Source of the DNA: Camellia lanceoleosa | Taxonomy: Eukaryota; Streptophyta; Magnoliopsida; Ericales; Theaceae | DNA: 64,000 bases | Direction of reading: 5' to 3' | Assembly: GCA_025200525.1 (NCBI GenBank) | Contig: CM045758.1 | Location: 5,886,580-5,950,579 of the forward strand | Shown: in pieces, positions 44,898 to 55,943 of the stretch | Layout: every line of letters starts with the position of its first letter | Numbering within the stretch: the stretch's first letter is position 1 | The notes under the pieces: generated by a model | What the model saw: only the letters and a program-made list of their open reading frames with translations | The model's database searches: none | What the model was told of the DNA's origin: nothing | Position numbers and translations under genes: made by a program

Positions 44898-47352
44898 TGT
44901 CACGACCCAAACTCGCCCCTATGGGGTTAATCAGAATCGCCAAGACTCGAGATTACCAAGGCACCGCTTAATAAGAAAACAAGAATACATAGTAATGTGG
45001 CGGAAGCCAAAACAGTAATTAAAAGATATCCAATGAGCTATGACAGTCGGTATGCAAAAAAAGACTTTTCATAACATATTTACATTCAGTACCAAAACAG
45101 TGTGCACAATATAAACATCACGTACAGACATCCAGTCTAGGGACCGAATCCCTAACAATACAGTACAGTATCAGTCATAACATTTTTACAAAACAGAGAT
45201 GGAAAGGGGGAATCTAAAACACCCCTAGGCAGCCAAAGCTTGCACAGATTTGGAACCTCGAAGTGAGGCACGAAGGTTGGCTTGACAAAACAAGAGCTTA
45301 GCCTGACGCTCCTAGCAACGGTCCGGTGCCTGAACACCTACATATATATATGAGCAGTGAGCTAAAGCCCAGTAAATAACATATGCGTAAAGAGGTTAAA
45401 AATGAATATCCTTTCAAGATTGAAAAGCGATCGTTTATCAAGATATCACTCATCGGTTTGTAGGCTCATATTTCATGCCATAACAGTCATTCAGAAACTA
45501 TAATAGTCATATGTGGTACATCCAATAGCAAAACAGTACAGTAGGTCTTAACAGACCGAACAGTCAGTTGATGGCCATCATATCAGTAAACAGTAGTGGT
45601 TCTAAACATGGGAACCGACAGAGATCTCTGTGACAGTAGCAGTACAGTACAATAACAGTAAATTGCTATGGATACCACGAATACAGTTCACAAATAGGAC
45701 AAACATTCATTCAGTAAGAGATATCTTTTTAGAAAGCAGTACAGTTGTTCATTCATAAAATATTCATAATTGAACATATCTTTACAACATTGTTACTCAC
45801 AGAGCACTGGGCTATAAACAGCTAGAGCGTCATCGGATGCCAACCCTACACAGTTACAGAACGAACACACACTAAGCTACACAGTTGGGAAATAATTACT
45901 CAATCCCTAATTTGACTCGGTGTGGTTCTATATCAATATCCTCATTAAGATGCCTTAAACTAGGCCTAGGAATGCCTAGGATGAAATGAGGATGTAAAGA
46001 TGCACTTAGACATACTTTACAAAATTTTGCTGAAACAGGGTCCCGCTCGAGCGTAGGTTTTCCTTCGGCGAGCGACATGCATAAAAGATCCTCGGCGAAG
46101 GCCACATTCTCGCTTGAGCGGATCAGAAACATGACAAAAGTACTGGATGTATGAAATTCACGCTGACGGCGCGACCTCCGCTCGGCGTGAGACAATCTTC
46201 GCCGGCGCATTCCCGCCGAGCGATCAGAACACATGCAAAGTATCGATACCGCATTTCGCCGAAGCGTCACTTTCCCGGCGTACTATTACATGAACTTCAA
46301 GATGTACGCCGGCGTGAGTTCCCGCTCGAGCGTGAGTTCAAAATCTCGAATTTCCAAATTCGAACCTCAAGCTCAAAACTCAACTTTAAAGCATCAAATT
46401 CGATCCTTTTGGGCTAATTTTCTGAAAAATACTTGTAAATTCATAATATGACATGTTTCAAAGATCAATTTGAGAATCAAAGCCCAAAGGTAGTTCAAAT
46501 GAACCCAATTTCAAACAAACTTCAAAAACATGATGGATATGTAACATGCATGAGTTTAAACAACTTCAAAGCTTCAAATACTTGCTCCAAAGAGTCAATT
46601 CCTTCAAAATCATGATGAATTCATGGGCTAGAACAATGATATGGACATGCATGTGGGAGTTTTCATGAAAACAACTTCAAAACTCAACAATGTGCACATG
46701 CATGCATGATATAAGCTTCAATTCAACAATCTTAAACCAATTCTTAACTTTAAAACTCTAATCTTCCAAGAACCATGCAAGAACTAACTTCAATCTCAAT
46801 TAAAAGGATAAATTCCTTACCTAGGCTCCTCAATTACAAGAAGGGTAGCTCAATTATGCAATCAACCTTCAATTCTCTTAATCTCCAAGCCAAAACAAGA
46901 TGAAATCAAACTTTTCTCCTAACTCTCTCTCTCTCTAGTCGGTTTAGGCTCAAGAAAAGGGCTAAAGAAATGTTGTATCAACATGTGTGAGGTATAAGGA
47001 GTGTAGGCCTTGGATTGTCCACTAAGTGGCAAAAATGCACTTAAGTCAAGTTGATGTGTTTTAACTTTATTTAATCTAATTTAATCATACCAAATCAAAT
47101 TTCAATTAAACATACCATAAAATCACATAATTCCTAATTAGCATAAAACACTAATCAATTTTAGATTCGGTTGCCGATAAGGCCTTCAATTCGCAGTTTA
47201 AACATAATACATGAACAGATAATTTAGCAGTCAAATAGATAGACATGCATTTAAACTAATACACTCAATCAATCAGTTCAGAATTTCAGTCAATGAGTCA
47301 GTTAACATGCTTAATCATAGATTAGCACTAATCAGTGGTGAGGGTTGTCACA
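44898..47352 (-). repeat. 3' LTR of element E
   Basis: A 2455-bp LTR that matches the 5' LTR halves at 55947-56564 and 60590-62441 almost throughout. CGCTCGAGCG palindromes and diverged CGCCGAAGG/CGGCGAGCG derivatives lie at 46040-46335. Confidence 0.93.
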
Positions 47353-47875
47353 GTCTCCCCTCCTTATAAAGAGTTTGGTCCTCCAAACTCGAATTACCTT
47401 TATTTTGGAAGAATACAGGATTCAGTGGGAACAATTCAGGATATCTCTTGATCATATCATCTTCCCTTTCCCAAGTGGCATACAAGCCACCATGGTTTTG
47501 CCAGTCAACTTTCACTAACAGAATCTTTTTGTTTCTCAACTTCTTGATCCGTGGGTTTACAATCTGAATAGGCCGTTCTTCATAAGTGTAGTCATCACTT
47601 AGCACTACACGGGTAGGCTCAATCACATGGAAGGGATCCCGAAGGTAATCCCTCAATATTGAAATGTGGAACACATTATCTATATGCTCAATTTCAGGAG
47701 GAAGCGCTACTTGATACACCACCGGATTGATTTTCTCAATAATCTCATACGGTCTGACATATCTCGGCGCTAACTTGCCCTTGACTCCAAAACGAGTCTG
47801 GCCTTTCATCGGTGTCACTTTAACAAAGACGTGATCACCTACTTCATATTCTCTATCTCGCCTCCAGACATCCAC
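47348..47875 (-). pseudogene. Element E integrase C-terminus and chromodomain
   Basis: The minus-strand frame encodes a GPF/Y-like integrase tail (YEVGDHVFVKVTPMKG, KLAPRYVRPYEIIEKI, IDNVFHISILRDY). A chromodomain follows (EERPIQIVNPRIKKL, ILLVKVDWQNHGG, ATWEREDDMIKRYPELF), which in chromoviruses targets integration to heterochromatin. The first aromatic cage position of canonical chromodomains is not obvious, fitting the group II type. A stop separates it from the integrase core. Confidence 0.88.
47353..47366 (-). promoter_or_regulatory. Polypurine tract of element E
   Basis: AAGGAGGGGAGAC on the minus strand directly adjoins the 3' LTR. Confidence 0.85.
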
Positions 47876-47887
47876 ATAACTTTTCTG

Positions 47888-48592
47888 TCAGCTCTGTGCG
47901 GTTTTCAGTCTCTGTTGAATTAGTTTCACTTTTTTGGTAGTTTCATGTACAATTTCGGGCCCAAGCAAAGGCCCATCTCCAACTTCTGCCCAGCAAATCG
48001 GAGATCGACATTTTCTGCCATACAAAGCCTCGAAAGGCGCTATACCAATGCTCGAGTGAAAGCTGTTATTGTAAGCAAACTCAGCTAAAGGTAAGTGGCT
48101 TTCCCAATTTCCCTGGAAATCAAGAACACACATTCACAGTAAATCCTCCAGAGTCTGGATGGTTCTTTCTGACTGGCCATCTGTCTGAGGATGAAATGCA
48201 CTACTCAATCTCAATTCAGTTCCCAATGCTGTTTGTAGGCTTTGCCAAAATCTTGATGTAAACTTCGAGTCCCTATCAGAAACAATGGACACAGACACTC
48301 CATGCAATCTAACAATCTCATCAATATAGATTACAGCCAATTTGTCCGCATTATAAATTGTTTTGACATGTAAGAAATGAGCAGATTTAGTCAATCTATC
48401 AACAATAACCCAAATTGAGTCCATACCTTTACTGGAGCAAGGTAAACCAACAATGAAATCCATAGTAATATGTTCCCATTTCCACTCTGGTATTGGTAAG
48501 GGTTGCAGTAAACCTACGGGTCGTTGATGTTCGGCTTTAACTTGTTGGCAATGAAGACATTTCGACACAAAATCAGCAATCTCTTTCTTCAT
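47888..48592 (-). pseudogene. Element E integrase core
   Basis: Two consecutive frames (48592-48134 and 48133-47888) are separated by one stop. Seen: CLHCQQVK of the zinc domain, catalytic Asp in TMDFIVGLP, second Asp in [10 protein letters not shown] and Glu in DGQSERTIQ, then [17 protein letters not shown] and [11 protein letters not shown]. The DDE triad is complete. Confidence 0.9.
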
Positions 48593-48661
48593 TCCTGGAC
48601 ACTAGTAATTCAGTTTCAAGTCTTGGTACATTTTTGTATTCCCTAAATGGATAGATAGTTT

Positions 48662-50578
48662 TCAATTGTGGCCTTCTTGCAGAACTCTTCTTTTTAGTTC
48701 AGAATCACTCGGTACACACAATCTCCCCTGAAATTTCAACACATTATTCTCAAATTTGTAATCCGGCCTCGGTTTGGATTCCCGTTCTTCAATGATCTTC
48801 TTCAAGAAGTCATCCTGTTGCTGTTTCTCTTTAATTTCCTCAGAAGTCATCATGTTGCTGTTTCTCTTTAATTTCCTCAATTAGTGCCGGTTGAGCAGAA
48901 ATGGCGGCTAAGGTTCCACTTTGTTCACACAAAACAATCTCAACTTCGAATTTTTCAAGGTCACGTAGCAATTCTTTCTGCCCGGTGAGTAAACAGGCTA
49001 AATTTCCAATCGATTTCCGACTCAGTGCATCAGCAACGGTGTTAGCTTTTCCTGGATGGTACAAAATTTGCAGGTCATAGTCTTTTATCAGTTCTAACCA
49101 TCTCCGCTGCCTCATGTTCAGTTCTTTCTGAGTGAAGAAGTATTTCAAACTCTTGTGGTCTGTATACACCTCACATGTTGCCCCATAAAGGTAGTGACGC
49201 TAAATTTTCAGTGCAAACACTACTGCAGCAAGTTCTAAGTCATGGGTCGGGTAATTCTTTTCATGTGGTCTCAGTTGTCGGGAAGCGTATGTAATAACTT
49301 TACCATTCTGCATTAAAACACATCCTAAACCCTTATAAGAAGCATCACTATATACAGTATAACCATCCGTACCTGAGGGTAAGGTGAGAATCAGTGCAAT
49401 CACTAGTCGAGTTTTCAACTCTTGAAAAGCTGATTCCCTCTGGTCGGTCCAGTCAAGTGATATCCCCTTCTGAGTCAGATGTGTTAGTGGTAGGGAAATT
49501 TTGGAGAAATCTTTAACAAACCTTCTGTAATACCCGGCTAAGCCTAGAAAACTTCAGACTTCGGTAACATTTGTCGATCTAGGCCAGTTCACTACTGCTT
49601 CAATTTTCTGTGGTCAACTGTAATACCATCCTTACTGATCACATGTCCCAAAAACATCACGCTGTCTAGCCAAAATTCACATTTAGTTAGTTTTGCATAA
49701 AGTTTCTGTTCTCTTAGGGTCTGTGGGGCAATGTTCAAATGACGTTCATGTTCTTCCGTGCTTTTGGAATAAATCAAAATGTCATTTATGAAAACAACTA
49801 TAAATTCATCAAGGTATGGTTTGAAAATTCTGTTCATAAGGTCCATAAATGCAGCAGGTGCATTGGTAACTCCGAAAGGCATAACAAGAAATTCGTAATG
49901 TCCATACCTCGTTCGAAAGGCAGTCTTTTCAATGTCCCCTGTCTTGACTTTCAACTGGTGGCATCCAGATCTAAGGTCAATTTTGGAGAACACTTGAGCA
50001 CCATGTAACTGGTCAAATAAATCATCAATGCGAGGCAATGGATATTTATTATTCACTGTTACCTTGTTCAGTTCACGGTAGTCAATGCAGAGTCTCAATG
50101 AGCCATCTTTCTTTTTCACAAATAAGACTGGCACACCCCACGGTGAAGTACTGGGCCTGATGAACTTCTTGTATAACAACTCTTGCAGCTGAACTTTCAT
50201 TTCTTTCAATTCAGTAGGTGTCATTCTGTACGGAGCTTTGGAAACTGGCTGTGTACCCGAAATCACATCAATGGTGAACTCAATGTCCCTATCAATCAAA
50301 TCCCCTGGCAAATCATCTGGAAAAACATCTGGGAATTCTCTGACTATAGGAATACTATTCACATCAGTTTTAGCATCAGTAGGTACAGTCAATACAGAAC
50401 ATGGGTACCCCTTACACCCCTTTCTAATCAGTTTAAAAGCTTTCATGGATGAAATCAGGTATGAGGGAGGTACTACTCCAACTCCGTTAAACACAAATTC
50501 AAGCAGTCCGGGTGGATGGAAAACAACTTGTATTGTCACACAGTCTATGGTAGCATGATATTTCGTTAACCAATCCAT
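48662..50578 (-). pseudogene. Element E reverse transcriptase and RNase H (broken)
   Basis: RT motifs lie in 49592-50578 ([46 protein letters not shown]). The active site reads FINDIL, with the first catalytic Asp changed to Asn. Frame breaks follow near 49592 and 49420. RNase H pieces are at 49200-49418 ([13 protein letters not shown]) and 48840-49169 ([21 protein letters not shown]). A 41-bp tandem duplication at about 48804-48884 repeats [11 protein letters not shown] in the linker to integrase. Confidence 0.9.
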
Positions 50579-51087
50579 CCCAATATCACATCAAAATGAT
50601 CAATATTCAATGGCAGTAAATCAATATACAAATGAACATCTTCAACAATAATTTCACATGCAGGGTACATATAAGCACAAGTTATGGATCCCCCAACAGG
50701 TGAAGATACAGCTAACAAGTAATTCATGGGTTCCAACGGTCTATTCAATTTTCGCGAAAAAGCATGCGATACATATGAATGTGTAGACCCCGAATCAATC
50801 AGAACATATGCATTTTGAGCACAAATTGAGAGTATACCTGACACAACGGTCTCGGTATTTTGTACATCTCCCGATACGAGTGCAAACACTCGGTCTTGCC
50901 TCATAGGCTCTTTTTCTGTAGCTTTGGGATTGGGTTTCGGTGCGACAGTTGATGCTGCTGCGCTAGGTGCAGCTTTGCTATTGCCTTGGAAAGTGGAAGG
51001 GCAATCTTTAACCATGTGGCCCACCTTGCCACACCTGTAACAAGCACCAGAGATTTTATAACAAACCGCCTTTATGATTCTTACCAC
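50566..51087 (-). pseudogene. Element E zinc knuckle and protease
   Basis: Contains a CCHC knuckle (CYRCGKVGHMVKDC) and a protease active site ([16 protein letters not shown]). It runs to 50566, where a one-base change near 50580 breaks the frame into the [12 protein letters not shown] segment of the RT frame. A further frame change near 51087-51119 separates it from gag. Confidence 0.9.
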
Positions 51088-51088
51088 A

Positions 51089-51483
51089 TTCGGAGCAGGG
51101 TGGTATAGAACGGTTTCCCTAACTAGAACTGTTTGCTGATCCTGTGTTCTGCTTTTTGTTTAATGAACTATTCCGGCCTTTCTTAAATTTAAAACCCTGT
51201 CTCTTACCACGCCATTCAGACGCTGGTGTTTTAGTCTGTTTCAATGCTTCGATGTTTGACTCAGCCATTATTGCTCGGTTAAGAACATCCACGTATTTCA
51301 GTAACTTCAGAACATTTATCCTGTCAAGAATTTCTACATTAAGGCCGCCTTCAAACTTTCTGGCATTTTTGTAATCAATGTCAACCATGTGCGGTGCATA
51401 TCTAGCGAGTTCAGTAAACTTTGACTCATACTCAGCCACGGACATGGTACCTTGTCTCAACTGTTCAAACTCGGTTACCTTGC
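51089..51483 (-). pseudogene. Element E gag, 3' part
   Basis: Continues the gag frame after the solo LTR at 51484-55289. Encodes KFTELARYAPHMVDIDY, RKFEGGLNVEILDRI and a basic KKGRNSSLNKKQN-like tail. The insertion point corresponds to the RDRKVTEFEQL region of gag, as seen by comparison with element D. Confidence 0.88.
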
Positions 51484-53779
51484 TGTAGACAGGCCCGCGG
51501 GGGGGGACCTCGCTACAGCTCGGACTCGATTTGCGTCACGGTTTTTAATCTTGAACCAAAGAGTCCAAATCCGGCAAATCGTTTTGAGAAAACAGATTTT
51601 TTTGAAAGAAGTGCCAAACATGGACTGCTTTGCCAGATACAGAGTTGCCACCTAAATATTTTGTTTTTGGGAAATTTAGGAAACCCTGACTCGTTTGCCT
51701 AAGGCCACGTGTCCGTCATCACCAAAGTTGCCTCGGCTCGGGAACTTGGGTACGATTGGGGAAGGTCACTTCATGAGCACCCCCGCTCGCCCGATCAAAG
51801 ATCGGCCTCTACTAACCATGATATCTTGTTTTGAAAACATTGTGCGTTCTTATTCCGGTTATTAGCTTAGATTACTATGTGATGCGCACAGCATACAAGT
51901 ATAGACTGAGTCGCCTGAATTGGAACAAAACATTTCATGCTTGTTTGTTTGAAAGATGGTTTGATGGTGCTACCCGCAAGTAGGCTAAGACGTGGATTTG
52001 CCACCCTCGGGTGGGCTTTAAGAAAAACATGATTTTGTCACTATCTAGTGGGCTTAAAACAAACATTTTGATGAATTATTCCAATCCAAACAACCCAACC
52101 TTCACCCACAGGCATTGAAGCAGATATATCACATAAGCAAATAGCCTCATGGTAAGCATGCTATTCATGGCAGTCACTCACACGCATGCAAGGATGCTAA
52201 AGCATAAAAACTCACCAAGTACTCCAAGCCAAAACAGAAACCGATTAGAAATCCATGCATGATCCTAAGTATACAGAAATGCCTAATGCAACACATGCAA
52301 GAATGCAACTATAGCAGGCTCAGCTATTCTAAACATGGCATATGGAATGTTACAGTTAAAATGTATTCAACTTGGAATTGAAATACAGATGCAGTTAGTA
52401 TGATGCGCCGAGCCCGATGCATGCAAAACAGATGAATGAATGCAAACATGCTATCATACTGTATGCTAATTGAAACATGCCCTAATCTAACCATCATAAG
52501 TAGGTAAATAAAAGGGAAGAAAGACGTGGGGTTGGAAGACATACATCACACACACGCACACTTATTACAATTTTGCCCTCGCACAGAGGGTCCGAATAAA
52601 TAATATACAGTCCCGAATAAATGAATAGTACAGTCCAAATAAATAATACAGTCCAAATATGTACAAAAATTCCTAATTAATTATCAAATTAACTAAGAAA
52701 ACAATAAACTGGCATGCAAGTCAGGGACTGCCTCGACTCTGCTCCGGATGATGAATGATGCATGTTCGAGTTGTCTTTGCGCGGAAATCCACTGTGATGC
52801 CCCAATTAGCCTCTGTTTTGCAATGTTTTTTGGAAAGCGCGCCAAGCCCCGGAAGACTGCTGATTCTTGATTTGCTGCAACAGAGAGCAGGAAATGGGCA
52901 TGGCAATGTATTTTCACAAATGTATGCATGTCTCGATCCCCGTGCCACCAATCACGCATCTCGATGCATGATGGCCGAGGAGTCGAATTGCACAATTCAA
53001 TATGGAATGAATGCACATGAAAACACAACAGGACCTAACTCCATCATGGGCGATCCGGAGTGTCGGTGACTGGGGAATTGAGACACGTTTCGTCACTCGG
53101 AGTACGAAACGCACCTCGTTTCCCGTGCTCGGGCTAACTCCTATCCCGATCACAATGCAATATGCATGACATGCATGAATGCAACTAAGATACGACCTGA
53201 CATGCACAATGCTATAAAATGGCATGCACGATGCACGAGGTAACATGGCATACACAATGCGCTAACATACAACCTAGCATACACAATGCTATGAAATGAA
53301 ATGGCATACACAATGCAGGATGGACTTACACCAACATGAGTGGACCTCAGCCACACTCACATAAGAGGCCATCAGATGAAAATGAGACACTCGAGATGCG
53401 TGCACATGTGCACGCAAACCGAAGACCGACCCTAAGGCACCAAATGCCACTCTAACAAAGCATGGCAAGGCATGGAATATGGCATACTAGCATGCAAATT
53501 TCATTAGCTAAAAGTGATGCAAAGCAACCCCGAAACATGGCAAAAGGGCACCCGGTGCATGGAATGAGACCCGAAACATGAAATTAGGCGCGTGGAATGA
53601 CCTATGGCTATGCAATGCATGCATTATTTGAACATGAAGTATGAAGACAGAATCAAGACAGTCCCAAAAAAAGCATATTTACAGTTTTAAACAAGGCCAA
53701 ACAATGAACACAAATGGGGCTAAGCTAGCATGCAAAAATGGCCCCGAAAGAGAGATAATGAAGCAAGTAGCAGTTGCTA

Positions 53780-54400
53780 ACCCTAAAAAGAGAAGGGCCC
53801 TTCTACAATGTTGAAGAGAGGCCCAAAATATAGCATTTTACAGTTGATTACCAGACCCAAAACAGTGCACAAGAATGCTTAAAATACTATGCAAAATAAG
53901 GCCTAAAAAGATATTAAAACACAAAGTACAAAAAGGATGCCTCAAACAGCAAAAGACCCTTAACAAAACATGAAGAGAGGGTCAAAATAAGGCCATTTAT
54001 AGTGCGGACCAGAGTCCAAAAATGCAAGCACAAGGGGCTACCAAATCATGCAAAAATAAGGTCAGTAGAGGGATACAAAGGCAAGTGATATGTGGAAGCC
54101 TCAAACAGTTAAGAGACCTTCAAAAATGTTGAAGAAGGGCTCAAAATAAGCCACTTTACAGTTTATGATAGAGCTCAAAACAGTTTACAAATAGGCCTAA
54201 AATACCATGCAAGAAAGAGGCATACAGGGGAGGTAAAGAAGCAAGTGTAAAAAGGAAGCCTCAAACAGTGAGAGGCTCTTAAGAAAACATGAAAAAGAGC
54301 TCAAAAAAATACTATTTTCAGTTAGGGTCAGAGCCCAAATATGCAAGCATAAGGAGCTAAAATATAGACCAAGAAAAGAGCAAAAAGAGGGAAAATGAAG
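53780..54400 (-). repeat. ~159-bp tandem array with stem-loops
   Basis: Hairpin segments begin at 53795, 53955, 54113 and 54272 (steps 160, 158, 159). Three of them are preceded by CCTCAAACAG, and all are followed by CAAAATA and CAGTT..GGTC..AGCCC-like blocks. A further unit at 54745-54772 lies about three periods on. Homologous to 6290-6800. Confidence 0.85.
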
Positions 54401-54551
54401 CTCACCCTTGTAGCACAAAGCTCCAGCAGCTTTTGGTTGAAGAAATGGTGTTCTTTGCCTCTGGAAATAGCCTCCAAGCTACTGGAATGGAGTGTGGTGG
54501 TGTGTGGCTATGGGTTGGTGAAGAACCAAGGGGGTTTTTAAGGCTTAGAGT

Positions 54552-54572
54552 AGAGAGAGAGAGAGAGAGAGA
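54552..54572 (-). repeat. CT microsatellite in LTR leader
   Basis: A (GA)10 run on the plus strand, i.e. CT repeat in the predicted leader about 65 bp downstream of the TATA motif. Confidence 0.9.
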
Positions 54573-54633
54573 TTTAATGTGAGAGTTCCAAACCAAAATT
54601 TTCTAACCCCTAAAACCAGAGCTGGGGGGGTGT

Positions 54634-54640
54634 TTATATA
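54634..54640 (-). promoter_or_regulatory. Candidate TATA box of solo LTR
   Basis: TATATAA on the minus strand, within GCCTATATAAAC, about 650 bp from the sense 5' end of the LTR. The equivalent motif is at 59972-59978 in the next copy. Confidence 0.6.
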
Positions 54641-55289
54641 GGCAAAAGAGTGGGGGAAAAGGAGGGGACCTCAAAAAGGCCCCCAAAAAGGCCAAAAAGT
54701 GAGGTAAAGAGGCAAGTGGTAGTAGGAGACCTCAAACAGCAAAAAGTCCTTAATCAAACATGAAAAGGAGCTCAAAATATGACTATTTACAGTTTGGGTC
54801 GGAGCCCAACAATGCTTGCAAGCAAGGCTCGGGCCAAAAAAAGGGGCCCAAAACTAAGTTAGGCATCAAGTGGTGTTCGACCACGAAGTCGGTCTCTCGA
54901 CCACGTTGTCCCTCAAAAGGAGGAAATAAGGTATGTGCCAAAATCGAGCAAACGGAGGTGGTTAAGCGGTCCCGAACCGAGACACACCACGCCGGTTCAA
55001 AAATTGGAAACCGCTCCAAACAGAAAAATGGCCATTTCGACCATTTAAACGTAGCCTACGGCCACTGAGAGATGATCTACGAGACCTCTCCCTCCCTTCG
55101 GGAAGAGAAAATAGAGAAAATAGAGCTTGGTTCGCAAACCGAGACAAAACACAAAAGAGTCCGGAAGTCCGGAGGCAAGGCGCGCAGCCGGGACTCCGCA
55201 ACCTCAGAACGAGCACAATATGCATCATCACCAAGCGCTTAATCGGTGACGTCTGAGTCTTAAGGTCGGTCAAAAATGGGGTGCCTACA

Positions 55290-55781
55290 CTTGCGATCTC
55301 GGACACACTGTGGGAAGTATTTCTCAAAGAAGGCTCCCTTAAACTGAGCCCAATTCATAGCAGTATTGGTGTCGCGGACCAGCATCTACCACTTTCTGGC
55401 CTCTTCTTATAAGGTGAAGGTAGCCAGTAGCACTTTGTGTGCTTCAGAACAGAAAAACACTTTAAATAATTTTTCAGTTTCTAGCACCCACGCTTCGGCC
55501 TTCAATGGTTCAAGGCCTCCCTGAAATGATGGCGGTTTCATCTTACTGAACTTCTGTGTTAGAGCAATGATGTCATCATTCACATTCTGTTCCGGCTGTA
55601 CCGGAGGAAGTGGGGGCTGTTGGTTCTGTTGTTGTTGTTGGCTTAAGGCTTCGGTCAACATTTCAACTGTTCTTTCCAATCTCGCCATTCTGGCGTCAAA
55701 TGACTCAGTTTCATCAATAATTCTTGCATTCTCCATTTCACTATAGGCAATTATGACAATAATAAACATAGGCAGTTGCAT
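55290..55781 (-). pseudogene. Element E gag, 5' part
   Basis: The minus-strand frame starts around ATG 55781 or the later one preceding ENARIIDETE. It has a Gln-rich then Pro-rich stretch, KMKPPSFQGG and AWVLETEKLFKVFF. A frame break near 55407 is followed by FFEKYFPQC-like sequence up to the solo LTR insertion at 55290. Compared with element D it retains the whole N-terminal half of gag. Confidence 0.88.
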
Positions 55782-55931
55782 ACTTTAAACATGTTAACAC
55801 ATTAGCACATATAACCATGTCATGGCCACACACACTTTCTTCAATGCTCATGTAATGTCATAATTACTTTTCTAGGACATCCTATAGCTTATTTGGACAC
55901 GTGTATGCGGTAGAACTCGTGGTTTAATAAC

Positions 55932-55943
55932 GCTCTGATACCA
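55932..55943 (-). promoter_or_regulatory. Primer binding site of element E (initiator tRNA-Met)
   Basis: TGGTATCAGAGC on the minus strand, three bases from the 5' LTR end at 55947. Confidence 0.9.

Larger units (their letters stand above)
51484..55289 (-). mobile_element. Large solo LTR (family 1), 3.8 kb, TSD CTTGC, in gag of element E
   Basis: Starts TGTAGACAGGCC at 51484, ends GGGTGCCTACA at 55289, flanked by CTTGC at 51479-51483 and 55290-55294. No coding sequence. TATATAA at 54634-54640 (minus) is followed in sense by a GA/CT microsatellite (54552-54572), then the ~159-bp hairpin array (53780-54400). It shares termini with 3404-8581 but has only one minisatellite unit, near 53385. Confidence 0.92.
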
